Assembly (NCBI GenBank): GCA_964452045.1 | Contig: CAYVKM010000001.1 | Span: forward strand, 36,855-100,854 | Length of the DNA stretch: 64,000 nt | Direction of reading: 5' to 3' | DNA from: CAYVKM01 sp964452045 | GTDB taxonomy: Bacteria; Calditrichota; Calditrichia; RBG-13-44-9 | Part shown: one piece after another, positions 1-8,981 of the stretch | Position numbering within the stretch: the stretch's first letter is position 1 | Layout of the letters: each line of letters begins with the position of its first letter | Program-made: the position numbers and the translations under genes | Notes under the pieces: generated by a model | Database searches by the model: none | What the model saw: the letters and a program-made list of their open reading frames with translations, nothing else | What the model was told of the DNA's origin: nothing

Positions 1-158
1 TGATGTGCTTTGTCGGCAATCTCTCGGAGACGTTTTTCAGAAAATTTTATCACAGTACCTGCCTTTTCAAATCAGCTCGTATTGTCGGTAACCAAATGAA
101 CAATCTTTATTTAAAATTCTTTTCTTCCTTGAAGGACCAATTTACCAGGAAAATGTGG

Positions 159-431
159 TTATTTTTCCACAAATTTAAGAACAATGGCCAATATCGGTTC
201 TTTGAATAAACTGATGGCAAATATAAGGATCAATAAGGGAAAACCCGTCAGGTAAACAAATTTTACAAAGGGCTGGACCCAGCTGAAGTCCAGTAATGGA
301 ATAAAAGTGATCATAATAAAGCAGAGTAAAACATAATATTCCAGAATTCTCATTATTTTCCTGTAATAATTCTCAACCATTTTTTCTTTCTCTTCCTTTT
401 GAGCGTCTTTTTGTGAACTTTCGTTTTTCAT
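159..431 (-). CDS. Small membrane protein, 90 aa, unknown function
   Basis: The product has a charged, Lys/Glu-rich N-terminus of about 30 residues followed by two hydrophobic segments (roughly residues 31-50 and 56-80), so it is probably an inner-membrane hairpin with a cytoplasmic N-terminus. The start is supported by a good ribosome-binding site (AAGGAG) just before the ATG. It begins 9 bases after the gamma-glutamyltransferase gene and is probably the last gene of the recJ operon. I do not recognise a family. The coding call rests on the ribosome-binding site, tight spacing and plausible composition; the function is unknown. Confidence 0.6.
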   Translation of the reverse strand: MKNESSQKDAQKEEKEKMVENYYRKIMRILEYYVLLCFIMITFIPLLDFSWVQPFVKFVYLTGFPLLILIFAISLFKEPILAIVLKFVEK

Positions 432-440
432 AGTTGCTCC

Positions 441-2156
441 TTAATAGCCCCGGGGATAACCATTTCCTCTGGGATCGGAGCTCAATTGCCAGACGCCATC
501 TCCGCGCCAGATGGCTTGCACATCACCTATACGATCCCGTTTAACCAATCCGTATCCCCACTGTTCCAATTTTTTCAAAACCGTTTCACTGAATCTATCC
601 TTCTCATAATAAATTGAATCCGGTATCCACTGATGATGAAATCTTCCGGCGTTAATGGCCATATCCAATGTCATCTCCTGATCAATCAGATTCAACAGCA
701 TTTGCAACACCACGGTAATAATTTTAGGACCACCGGGTGATCCCAGCGCACCCACCAGCTCGCCCTCCTTTGTGACAATCACCGGGCACATGGAGCTAAG
801 CATGCGTTTCCCCGGTCCAACCAGGTTTGCCTTTCCCTGGACCAGGCCATAAATATTCGGTTGACCCGGTTTAATGGTAAAATCATCCATTTCATCATTC
901 AGCAAAATTCCGGTTGAACCGGCCACCAATTTAGCGCCAAAGTTATCATTAAGGGTGTAGGTTACCGATACAGCATTATCTAAAGAATCAACCACAGAAA
1001 AATGGGTGGTTTCTTCGCTTTCTTTCAACAATTCAGCAAGTGAGGACTGCGATATGGATATGGGATGGCCTACTTTCACACTTTCCGAAACTCTCCGGGC
1101 AAGTGTGGGAGACAGGAGCTGAGTCAATGGAATTTCCGTATAATCCGGATCGCCCAGGTATTCATTCCGAAAGGCAAAATACACTTTTTCTAATTCCGCC
1201 AGGAGTGATATGTAGCCGGCAGTGTTCAAGTCATATCGATCCAGATCAGTATATTTCAGGCTTTCCAAAATTTCACTTAATAAAATACTACCAGAGGCGG
1301 GCAGGGATACTCCGTATACAGTGTAAGATTTATGATTGATAACAACGGGGTCGCGGACAACGGGCTGGTAATTATTCAGATCGTCCATGAATAATACTCC
1401 GCCATACATCTGAACTGATTTGACAATCTCAAGACCAATTTCACCATCATAAAATGGCTCATCTCCATGAAGCGCAATTTCCCTGAGGGTATGGGCTAAA
1501 TTATCCTGGTATAATATATCACCCTCTTCCAGAATCTTACCATGGGGCATAAAGATCAATTGGGTGGAGGGAAAATTTCTAAAATATTTTTCATTTTCCT
1601 TCAACACATCGGCCAGCTGCGATCCTACAGGAAAACCATTTTCTGCCAACTCAATAGAAGGCTCCAACACATCATACCAGGGAATTATCCCAAATTTTTG
1701 GTGAAATTGATAAAACCCGCGAACTGTGCCCGGTACACCCACTGCCAATCCGCCAACCTGACTCAAACCTGGAATAACCTCACCATTCTCATCCAGATAA
1801 GCTTCGGGCGTTATTGCAGCAGGGGCAGTTTCCCTGAAATCCAGAACATATATTTCGCCATTAGTCGAGCGGTGAACCAGAAATCCCCCACCCCCCAGAT
1901 TCCCCGCCTGGGGATATGCTACCGCCAGAGCCATGGCAACGGCCGTTGCTGCATCTGCGGCATTCCCACCCTTTTGCAGGATATTGATGCCAATTTTTGA
2001 GGCCAGACTATCCGCACTGGCAACACCACCATGGAGAGCCGTTATCGATTTTTGATTCCAATTGCTTTGAGAATAAAGCCAACCAGGTGTCAAAAAAAGA
2101 AGAAACAGTAAAAATAATTTAAAATATTTATCAGCAGTCAATATAAAACCATTCAT
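441..2156 (-). CDS. ggt: Gamma-glutamyltransferase (glutathione hydrolase precursor)
   Basis: This Ntn-hydrolase cleaves gamma-glutamyl bonds of glutathione and related peptides in the periplasm. An N-terminal signal peptide (hydrophobic stretch about residues 12-28) is followed by the large subunit, with the substrate-binding arginine in DFRETAPA (R108). The autoprocessing site and nucleophile are in TTHFSVVD (T383), and the small subunit carries the paired serines (about 454-455) and the GSPGG oxyanion loop (472-476). At 571 residues it has the usual family length and appears intact. It lies 53 bases after a thioredoxin-like lipoprotein gene and 9 bases before a small membrane protein gene, consistent with one operon. 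The assignment to the family is firm; the physiological substrate is not shown by the sequence. Confidence 0.95.
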   Translation of the reverse strand: MNGFILTADKYFKLFLLFLLFLTPGWLYSQSNWNQKSITALHGGVASADSLASKIGINILQKGGNAADAATAVAMALAVAYPQAGNLGGGGFLVHRSTNGEIYVLDFRETAPAAITPEAYLDENGEVIPGLSQVGGLAVGVPGTVRGFYQFHQKFGIIPWYDVLEPSIELAENGFPVGSQLADVLKENEKYFRNFPSTQLIFMPHGKILEEGDILYQDNLAHTLREIALHGDEPFYDGEIGLEIVKSVQMYGGVLFMDDLNNYQPVVRDPVVINHKSYTVYGVSLPASGSILLSEILESLKYTDLDRYDLNTAGYISLLAELEKVYFAFRNEYLGDPDYTEIPLTQLLSPTLARRVSESVKVGHPISISQSSLAELLKESEETTHFSVVDSLDNAVSVTYTLNDNFGAKLVAGSTGILLNDEMDDFTIKPGQPNIYGLVQGKANLVGPGKRMLSSMCPVIVTKEGELVGALGSPGGPKIITVVLQMLLNLIDQEMTLDMAINAGRFHHQWIPDSIYYEKDRFSETVLKKLEQWGYGLVKRDRIGDVQAIWRGDGVWQLSSDPRGNGYPRGY

Positions 2157-2209
2157 TCCAATGAAGCAGTCAATAAAACCATAAGCATTCAGAAATCCAT
2201 TCCCATCAA

Positions 2210-2737
2210 TTAATCTTCCACAAGTCCGCTTGTCTCCAGAATATTCAGAAAATCAGTTTCAAATGAAATTTCGGGGAACTCTACCATTCGCCCGATTTCC
2301 GTATTTCCGGATAAAACAATAAAGGTTGGTACACGATCGACATTATACTTCTTGGCAGTTTCGTACGGATCCTGCTTATTCCGGTCAACCGCATATAGTG
2401 TGATACTCAAATTCGAGTTGTTTGCCGAATGCAACGTTTTTAAAAACGGGGGTACACCCACTCTGGAATCGGGGCACCAGGTACCCAATACACAGATAAT
2501 CTGAAACGGTCTGGCAATGTTGGAAAATTTTCCGACTGTCACCGGATCCGGTTTAAACAGATCATATTCTTCCTTCCAATCCGGCAGTTGATTCAGCAAA
2601 ATGTCCGGGGTGACCTCTCCCACCAGAATTTTGCTTCCCCTAGACTCCTCAATATGATATCGTTGCTGAGATAGCCTATTTTGATTGGAACAGGCTACAA
2701 TTATTATTCCCAATAATAAAACAAAAAGACGGGTCAT
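2210..2737 (-). CDS. Thioredoxin-fold lipoprotein with single-cysteine WCPDS site
   Basis: The N-terminus is a lipoprotein signal with lipobox cysteine C16 (sequence IVAC), so the protein is probably anchored to a periplasm-facing membrane. The thioredoxin fold is recognised from a hydrophobic strand leading into GTWCPDS (C88 to S91) and the cis-proline loop VPTF (about 136-139). The usual second redox cysteine is replaced by serine, so a classical CXXC disulfide cycle is not possible at this site. A monothiol or mixed-disulfide role is an inference. The gene is 45 bases downstream of the RodZ-like gene and 53 bases upstream of ggt. Length (175 aa) fits a single-domain family member. Confidence 0.8.
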   Translation of the reverse strand: MTRLFVLLLGIIIVACSNQNRLSQQRYHIEESRGSKILVGEVTPDILLNQLPDWKEEYDLFKPDPVTVGKFSNIARPFQIICVLGTWCPDSRVGVPPFLKTLHSANNSNLSITLYAVDRNKQDPYETAKKYNVDRVPTFIVLSGNTEIGRMVEFPEISFETDFLNILETSGLVED

Positions 2738-2782
2738 TTCAAAATTCCTGGAGGTGCATACCTTAAATTTCTTATTGCCGAT

Positions 2783-3703
2783 TCAATTTGTCTGACTGGT
2801 TGAGTCGGGTTTTGGTTCTTCTCTTTTGGTCGCTTTCTTCAAACGCTTCTCGGCGATTCCACCCTTTTTCAGAATTAACCTGAGCACGACTTCGTCTGGC
2901 TTTCCCATCACTCCCAGGCTATCCCCGTTCAACCACAGGCGAACACCATCCGCCCTTCCCAGCATTAATTGCACGGATTCCTGAGCCTTAACCTCTCTTT
3001 CCAACCCTTTGGGTAAAATATAGTCTACCGTATCCTTGCCGTCCCGGATTTCCCGGATCCAGGTCCGTTCCACCGATTTCATCCAGACATCTACCCCGTT
3101 ACCAACCACAGGTTTTACCTCAGTATTTTCCGATAACTGGGGTGTTAACAAACTATCCTGTCTCTGCATTTCTTCAATAAAATCCGATACGGTGACTTCT
3201 TTGACTTCCAGCGGACTATTCTTGACAAATAAAAATTGTTTATAAGCAAAATAGCCAACACCCCCCAGGACCACGATCGTCACCGCCACCCAAAAATAGC
3301 GGTGAAGTTTATCCAGATTCCAGCGCAGGGACAATTCCTGGAAAAAGGAAGATTTTTTTGGCTCTTCCTCTTCCTGCGGCTCAGTCCCTTTATCGTTGAC
3401 AGTTTCTTCTTCATATAGTCTCTCGGGCTTGGGAATGTCGGAGGAATAGGGAACATCTTTCTCCAGGGGACCAGTCCCAAAAAACAGGTTGAAATCCCTC
3501 CAAACCTCCTCCTTATTTTCGCCAATTTCCACCAGATACCGTTTGAAAAAAATCCGATCGTACCCAAGTGGTAAATTCTCCAATCGGCCGGCCTCAATAT
3601 CCTCCAGATATTTTACGGGTAGGCGACTCTTTTTTGCAATATCTTCTAACCTTAATCCCTTTGCTTTCCTGATCTCTTTTAAATTCTCAAAAAATTCTTT
3701 CAT
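2783..3703 (-). CDS. rodZ: RodZ-like membrane protein: XRE helix-turn-helix, TM segment, DUF4115
   Basis: The N-terminal ~70 residues form an XRE/Cro-type helix-turn-helix. An acidic Glu/Pro-rich linker follows, then one transmembrane helix (about residues 137-160) and a periplasmic C-terminal domain resembling DUF4115 (about 205-285), ending in a Lys-rich tail. This is the RodZ architecture; RodZ links MreB to the cell wall elongation machinery in rod-shaped bacteria. The gene begins 20 bases after recJ and precedes a thioredoxin-like lipoprotein. The domain order is seen directly and the shape role is inferred from the family. The symbol is by architecture only, since RodZ proteins are weakly conserved. 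Confidence 0.82.
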   Translation of the reverse strand: MKEFFENLKEIRKAKGLRLEDIAKKSRLPVKYLEDIEAGRLENLPLGYDRIFFKRYLVEIGENKEEVWRDFNLFFGTGPLEKDVPYSSDIPKPERLYEEETVNDKGTEPQEEEEPKKSSFFQELSLRWNLDKLHRYFWVAVTIVVLGGVGYFAYKQFLFVKNSPLEVKEVTVSDFIEEMQRQDSLLTPQLSENTEVKPVVGNGVDVWMKSVERTWIREIRDGKDTVDYILPKGLEREVKAQESVQLMLGRADGVRLWLNGDSLGVMGKPDEVVLRLILKKGGIAEKRLKKATKREEPKPDSTSQTN

Positions 3704-3723
3704 AATAAACTAACACTTTCTGG

Positions 3724-5424
3724 CTATCGAATATCCTTCAGGCGAAGTTGAACCTGGGTGCGTCCATTCCATCGATTCTCTTCGACGACATAGACACAAT
3801 CCACTACTCCTTTATTTGCCTGAACTATCTCCAAATAATCTCCCATATTAAAACCTATGGCATCAAAAACAGATCCGTCCTGTTCCATTTTTAACTTTAA
3901 ATGGTTTTGCCCAACAATGGAAGGCGTTCCCAAAACCTTAACATTCCTGCTCATGAAAACCGGGCGCATATTCATTGGACCAAAAGGACCCAATAGTTTT
4001 AAAAGTCTGATAAATCTTTCGGTAAATTGAGGTAAATCAATTTCTCCATCCACATATATGCTGGGGAGCAGATCTTCCTGGGTAAGATGTTTTTGGGCTG
4101 CTGCTTTAAAACATTCTACAAAAGCAGGTATATTTTTTTCCTCTACCGTTAAACCGGCAGCATATTTATGTCCACCAAATCCGCTTAACAGGTGAGAACA
4201 TTCCTTTATTGCCTGGTAGACATTAAAATTAGACACACTGCGGGCACTCCCTTTACCGACGCCATCTACTACAGTAATCATGATGGTTGGGCGGTAAAAT
4301 TTCTCCACAATGCGCGAGGCAACAATTCCGATAACTCCCGGATGCCAGTCTTTTTTGTAAAGAACGAATGCCTTATCATTTTCCAGATCAAGCTTTGTCT
4401 CTACAATCTCCAGAGCTTCTTTGTATGTTACTTCATCAATATCCCGGCGCAGACGATTTTCTTTTTCCAGTTCCCGGGCCGCAGTTCGCGCTTGCTGCAA
4501 GGTTTGGGCACAAAATAATTGAACCGCACGCCGGGCATCTCCCAGCCGCCCAACTGCGTTAATACGGGGTGCCATGACAAAAACGATCAAGCCCGCGGTA
4601 ATATCCCGGTTCGCCAAACCGGAACTTTCGAGTAACGCACGAACACCGTATCGCGGATTATAATTTATCTTGTCCATTCCATGCCGCACCAAAATCCTGT
4701 TTTCATCGATTAGGGGGACGATGTCAGCACAACTGCCTATGGCCACCAGATCCAGATATTCATCAAGCTCTGCTTCCGGAACATCCAATTTTTTGTACAG
4801 ACCTTGTAAGAGCTTGAAAGCCACTCCCACACCAGCCAGCTCATTAAAGGGGTAATTGGAATCGGGAAGCTTTGGATCGAGAATAGCAACAGCCGGTGGC
4901 AATTCTTCCGCCGGCTGATGGTGATCGCACACAATAGTATCCATCCCCAGTTCTTTGGCCAGACGAATTTCTTCAACCGCGGTTACCCCGCAATCTACCG
5001 TTACAACCAGATTAACCCCATTCTCGGCGGCTTCACGTATATTTTTGGAGGATAATCCATACCCTTCGGTCATCCGGTCCGGGATATAGTAGGAGACCTT
5101 CGACCCTACCATCCGGGAGAGCACCAGATACATCAGTGCGGCGGACGAGACACCATCCACATCATAATCCCCGTAAACCAGGATATTTTCTCCGGTATGA
5201 AGCGCGTGGTGCAACCGATCCACTGCTTTTTCCATATCCTTCATCAGATACGGATCGTAAAGATTTTCTAATTCCGGTCTAAAAAAATTGCGGGCTTTTT
5301 CAAAGGAATCGATTTGACGGTTCAGTAATATCCGGGCCATAATCGGGGGAACCGCCAGTTCCTTGGCAATTTCATCTACAAGTTCCTCATTATAATCGCA
5401 ATCTTGAACCCATTTGTACTCCAT
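3724..5424 (-). CDS. recJ: Single-stranded-DNA-specific exonuclease RecJ
   Basis: RecJ is a 5'-3' single-strand exonuclease used in recombinational and mismatch repair. The DHH-superfamily motifs are present in order: DYDVDG (86-91), VDCG (about 143-146), DHH (167-169), the following DPK motif, and the DHHA1 motif GGHKYAAG in the second half. The C-terminal OB-like region is also present. At 566 residues the length is normal. An AGGTG-like ribosome-binding site precedes the chosen ATG. It is the first gene of a minus-strand run of five closely spaced genes (recJ, rodZ-like, thioredoxin-like, ggt, small membrane protein), so its promoter should lie in the gene-free stretch upstream. Confidence 0.95.
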   Translation of the reverse strand: MEYKWVQDCDYNEELVDEIAKELAVPPIMARILLNRQIDSFEKARNFFRPELENLYDPYLMKDMEKAVDRLHHALHTGENILVYGDYDVDGVSSAALMYLVLSRMVGSKVSYYIPDRMTEGYGLSSKNIREAAENGVNLVVTVDCGVTAVEEIRLAKELGMDTIVCDHHQPAEELPPAVAILDPKLPDSNYPFNELAGVGVAFKLLQGLYKKLDVPEAELDEYLDLVAIGSCADIVPLIDENRILVRHGMDKINYNPRYGVRALLESSGLANRDITAGLIVFVMAPRINAVGRLGDARRAVQLFCAQTLQQARTAARELEKENRLRRDIDEVTYKEALEIVETKLDLENDKAFVLYKKDWHPGVIGIVASRIVEKFYRPTIMITVVDGVGKGSARSVSNFNVYQAIKECSHLLSGFGGHKYAAGLTVEEKNIPAFVECFKAAAQKHLTQEDLLPSIYVDGEIDLPQFTERFIRLLKLLGPFGPMNMRPVFMSRNVKVLGTPSIVGQNHLKLKMEQDGSVFDAIGFNMGDYLEIVQANKGVVDCVYVVEENRWNGRTQVQLRLKDIR

Positions 5425-5881
5425 TCATACACCTATGTACCTTATTTATTCTAATTTTTTTTATCATCATTTGGATCATTGAAGGATATAGAAATTCAGA
5501 CATGGTTAAAACTTTGTTTTTTATGATTCTTCGAAAGAATTTTAACACCCAAAACTCAAAATTGCAACCGGTTTTTAAGAGGAAAATTTGATCAGATTGG
5601 CATTTAAACAGTCCGAAATGTTGGTAAAAAACTGATAAATTCATCAATAGAGCCATCTGCCTCATAAAAAACAACTCGCAGAAATTTATCATATCATCGG
5701 CGGATCTGACAATAAAATTAATGAGAAACCGACCTTTGGAGGCAGGAAAAATTTAGACAAGTATTCCATCATCTGAAAAAGTAAATCTTCAATTAATTTC
5801 TGTCCGGATAATTACTGTTTGATTTGCATTTGGTTAGCTGTACATATAAATTTTGCAGTGTATTTGAAAGGAGAATGGTAG
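5425..5881. other. Gene-free stretch between divergent genes
   Basis: This 457-base AT-rich stretch separates the divergent recJ operon and the beta-barrel gene at 5882. It must contain both promoters, but I could not choose convincing -35/-10 elements. A minus-strand open frame of about 100 codons crosses part of it, but its composition is unlike a protein and it overlaps the recJ start, so I read it as non-coding. I see no RNA gene or repeat. Confidence 0.5.
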
Positions 5882-6523
5882 ATGAAAAAAGTTATACTCA
5901 GTTTGATGCTTCTGGTTTTGTTTATTCAACCGGGATTTTCCCGGGCACCATTTACTGAATTTAAAGTAGGCTATTTCTATCCTGAAGACACAGATCATGG
6001 TTACCTTTTCGGTATAAATGCGGGTCGGATGATAGACGAAAGTTTAAGCTGGAGTTTTGAAATCAATTATTTTCAGAAGGGATATAAGAAAATTACCAAG
6101 GTTAGTGACATCCAATTTGGTGGCACTACCCCTACAGTTAACCAGCTTGATCTTGAATATAAAACACGTATACTTCCTCTCTACGCAAAATTGAATTATG
6201 AACATCCTATAGCTTTCAAAAGTCCGATTTACTTTCGTGGTTCTGCCGGATTGGGCTGGGAAATGGTCTGGAATAAAGTGGATAACTATTTTACTGACAC
6301 TCATAAAACCAGATTTTATAACGGATTCGGCTGGCAGGCGACCGCTGGCCTGGGATTTGAAATCAGTTCTTCAGCCAATTTTTTTGTCGATGGATTTTAT
6401 AATGGTTCAACTGTAAAAAGGAATTCCAAAACAAATGATGAGGGTCTTCCTATCTGGGAGGAATTAAATATTTCCGGATTTGGCGTGAGGGTTGGCATTA
6501 GCATTGTCGGATTTGGATGGTAA
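5882..6523 (+). CDS. Outer-membrane beta-barrel protein, 213 aa
   Basis: A signal peptide (hydrophobic residues about 4-17, cleavage near FSRA) precedes a sequence with alternating aromatic/polar strands and many glycines, ending in an aromatic C-terminal strand (final Trp). This is the pattern of small eight-stranded outer-membrane barrels. The start has a good ribosome-binding site (AAAGGAG). The next gene starts within or just after its stop codon, suggesting cotranscription with the SpoIID and SPOR genes. No specific ligand or function can be read from the sequence. Confidence 0.75.
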   Translation: MKKVILSLMLLVLFIQPGFSRAPFTEFKVGYFYPEDTDHGYLFGINAGRMIDESLSWSFEINYFQKGYKKITKVSDIQFGGTTPTVNQLDLEYKTRILPLYAKLNYEHPIAFKSPIYFRGSAGLGWEMVWNKVDNYFTDTHKTRFYNGFGWQATAGLGFEISSSANFFVDGFYNGSTVKRNSKTNDEGLPIWEELNISGFGVRVGISIVGFGW

Positions 6524-6527
6524 AAAT

Positions 6528-7811
6528 TTGAATTACAATATAGATTCCCACCTCACCGGTCATATTTCATTTTTTACCGGGAAAAAATTTTGGAAAATCA
6601 TTACCGGTTTTTTTATCGGTTTGATTTTACTGAACGGATGTGCGAAAAAATTAGTCCCTCCCACCGAGCTGGTTCCCTCCGTAGCTCCCCTAGTCAGGGT
6701 CGCACTGGAAGAAAACCTCAACAAAGGCATCATGGCCATTCAAGGTCAGTATCGTTTGAAAAGTGAAGAGGCAGATTATATTCTGGATGATTCCCTGGGA
6801 CCATTCCAGGTGAGTTACGACGGAAGTGTACTCACGTTTCAGAGTGAAAAACGATTCCTCTCCTATAAGTCATTCGAGCAGCTGCAAATGATCCCGGAGG
6901 ATAATAGCCATTTTTTGTGGAACGATATCCCCTATCCGGGAAAAATTTCCTTAATTAAAAATAACAATACCGTTATCCTGGTGAATAGCCTGACCCTGAC
7001 GGAGTATTTAAGCGGGGTAGTGCCACATGAAATCCCCACCCATAACGATGAATATTATGCTGCGGTTGCCGCTCAGACCATTGCTGCCCGAACCTATGCG
7101 CTTTATCAGATAAAACATCCAACCTCCAAATTTTTCGATTTATTCGACGATACTAGAGATCAGGTCTATAAGGGAAAAGTCCGGGAGTCCGATCTGGCTA
7201 AAAAGGCCATCGAAGATACTTACGGCATAGTGCTGACCGATAGTGAGGGACGATTGGTCGAAACTCAGTACCATTCTACCTGTGGCGGTATTCTAAACGA
7301 ATCCTCTTCGGCTGCTCAGACAGCCGAACCGACTGAGGATATCTGGGACAATAATTTTAATTGTGCCACCTCGCCACTCTATCGCTGGGTCAATAAAATC
7401 ACCGCCAGCGAAATTCTGCAAAATCTGGAAAAAAACAAGAAAATATCCAAAGCAGACTATCAAAATCTGATCGATGAAGGGTTTCAACTTGAGGTCGATA
7501 TAAAATCCCGCCAGCCATCCGGACGCATTGATAAAATGGAGATCGATGTCAACCAGAAAAAGATTGGCTTAAATGAGTGGGAGTCACGCTATATGCTCGC
7601 TTCCAATGGTCAAAATTTACTTCCCAGCACGCTCTTCTTTATTAAAAAATCGCCCAGCAGTCCGGATCTAATTTATCTGATCGGCGCGGGTTATGGCCAT
7701 GGCAAGGGTATGTGCCAGTGGGGTGCCATTGGCCAGTCATTAAATGGCAGATCCTATCAGGATATATTAAAATTCTATTATCCCATGCTTTCATTAAAAA
7801 AAGTTTTTTGA
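6528..7811 (+). CDS. SpoIID/LytB-domain lipoprotein, probable peptidoglycan lytic transglycosylase
   Basis: SpoIID-type enzymes cleave glycan strands of peptidoglycan lacking stem peptides. The conserved features are visible: the region around EYLSGVVPHEIP with the catalytic-type Glu, the AAQTIAARTYAL helix, a DDTRDQVYKG segment, the YHSTCGG motif, and the C-terminal GYGHGKGMCQWGA signature. No ATG is available upstream of the signal sequence. In-frame TTG codons exist at 6492, 6504, 6513 and 6528; I chose 6528 because it starts after the upstream stop codon, giving a lipobox LLNGC (C38). The start is therefore uncertain. The next gene encodes two SPOR domains, which bind the same denuded glycans, supporting a cell-wall role in division or separation. 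Confidence 0.85.
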   Translation: MNYNIDSHLTGHISFFTGKKFWKIITGFFIGLILLNGCAKKLVPPTELVPSVAPLVRVALEENLNKGIMAIQGQYRLKSEEADYILDDSLGPFQVSYDGSVLTFQSEKRFLSYKSFEQLQMIPEDNSHFLWNDIPYPGKISLIKNNNTVILVNSLTLTEYLSGVVPHEIPTHNDEYYAAVAAQTIAARTYALYQIKHPTSKFFDLFDDTRDQVYKGKVRESDLAKKAIEDTYGIVLTDSEGRLVETQYHSTCGGILNESSSAAQTAEPTEDIWDNNFNCATSPLYRWVNKITASEILQNLEKNKKISKADYQNLIDEGFQLEVDIKSRQPSGRIDKMEIDVNQKKIGLNEWESRYMLASNGQNLLPSTLFFIKKSPSSPDLIYLIGAGYGHGKGMCQWGAIGQSLNGRSYQDILKFYYPMLSLKKVF

Positions 7812-7823
7812 GCTGAGTAGTAT

Positions 7824-8561
7824 ATGGATCGATTAAAACAAATTCTATTTTCTTTGTTGTTACTGGGCAGTATTTCCGGTCACCTGATCAGTCAGACTTC
7901 TCCCGAGCTGAAAAACTTTTTATGGGATAAAGATTTTAAAAGCCTGATTGAAAATTATGCCGAGGAATCGGTTGTTCTGGAGGAGAAAGGTACGCTTCAG
8001 CAAAAAATCGAGGCCAGATCCTACTTAGAGGGTGAAGGTTTGCGGGTACAGGTATTTGCCGGCCTGGACAAAAGTAATGCAGAGTCTATTGCACAGCAGA
8101 TGACCAGCCTGAATCTGGATTCGGTCTATCTCCGGGAAGACAACGGTTTGTACAAGGTGCAGATAGGTAATTTTAGCGAGCGGTTGGAAGCGGAAAAAAT
8201 ACTGGATAAGTTGCGATATGCAGGTGTATCCAACGCCTGGATTGTCTCCAGCACGATTCATACCCCAAAGACGGTTGTTCAGGATACAACTGTTGTCCCG
8301 GAACCACCGGCGGTTAGCGATGTGGGAGAGCGATTTCTATATGCCATCCAGATCTTCGTAACCGGGAATTACGAAAAGGCACAGTCCTATCAGCAGCAAT
8401 TGAGCAGTTCATTTCACGAGGAAGTTTGGATTAAGGAACAGGATGGTTTATGGAAAATCCTGCTGGGAAAATACAGTGATGAATCTTTCGCCAGGAATCG
8501 GCTGGAGCAAATTCGCACCCAGGGTTATCCCGACGCCTGGCTTACTCAAGTCAGTAATTAA
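7824..8561 (+). CDS. Secreted protein with two SPOR domains
   Basis: A signal peptide (about residues 1-23) is followed by two SPOR repeats. The first spans about residues 70-145 and begins with the GLRVQVFAG strand; the second spans about 168-245 and begins with YAIQIFV. Both have the alternating strand/helix pattern and the second-half YKVQIG or WKILLG strand typical of SPOR domains, which bind glycan strands stripped of stem peptides at septa. The gene follows the SpoIID-type gene by 12 bases. SpoIID creates or acts on such glycans, so the two products probably work together in the periplasm. No enzyme domain is present. Confidence 0.88.
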   Translation: MDRLKQILFSLLLLGSISGHLISQTSPELKNFLWDKDFKSLIENYAEESVVLEEKGTLQQKIEARSYLEGEGLRVQVFAGLDKSNAESIAQQMTSLNLDSVYLREDNGLYKVQIGNFSERLEAEKILDKLRYAGVSNAWIVSSTIHTPKTVVQDTTVVPEPPAVSDVGERFLYAIQIFVTGNYEKAQSYQQQLSSSFHEEVWIKEQDGLWKILLGKYSDESFARNRLEQIRTQGYPDAWLTQVSN

Positions 8562-8633
8562 AGATTTATGCCTTCCATTCGCTGTCTGAAAAATAAAAAT
8601 TAAATTTATACTTTATAGAAACAGGAGATGAAA

Positions 8634-8966
8634 ATGAATTTTACTATGCACAAGGGTGATATTAACTTGCATCCGATAGCACAAAAACTGATCGACCGGA
8701 AAATTGATAAACTACAAAGTCTTTTGGTTCACTATAGTGAGGATATGCTCGATCTCAAACTGAATCTGGAAATGATTGAACCAAAAAATATTTACATTTC
8801 TAACCTGGTTTTATCCGTACCAAATCAGACCTTTAAAATTGAGAAAAATTCCAAGGATTTAACCGATGCAGTTGGGCAAACGTTTGATGCCTTGATTCGA
8901 GAGGTGAAAAAGTTTAAAGAGAAACTCCGAAAAACACACACTTATAAAGAATATACAAAAAAGTAA
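8634..8966 (+). CDS. hpf: Ribosome hibernation-promoting factor, short form (HPF/RaiA family)
   Basis: This is the sigma-54-modulation/HPF-YfiA fold of about 110 residues, with the conserved beta-alpha-beta start, the central strand pairs, and the Lys-rich C-terminal helix with an FDALIREVKK-like segment. It lacks the C-terminal dimerisation domain of long HPF, so it is the short type that binds the 30S decoding region in stationary phase. I prefer the ATG at 8634 because GGAG directly abuts the ATG at 8628 but is correctly spaced from 8634. Despite the family name there is no evidence here for a direct link to sigma-54. The downstream gene is convergent. Confidence 0.88.
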   Translation: MNFTMHKGDINLHPIAQKLIDRKIDKLQSLLVHYSEDMLDLKLNLEMIEPKNIYISNLVLSVPNQTFKIEKNSKDLTDAVGQTFDALIREVKKFKEKLRKTHTYKEYTKK

Positions 8967-8981
8967 GCCCGGGTAAAGCTG

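Noticed and set aside
5390..5692. 100-codon minus-strand open frame upstream of recJ
   Set aside because: Composition is unlike a protein, it overlaps the recJ start in another frame, and no homologous features are seen.
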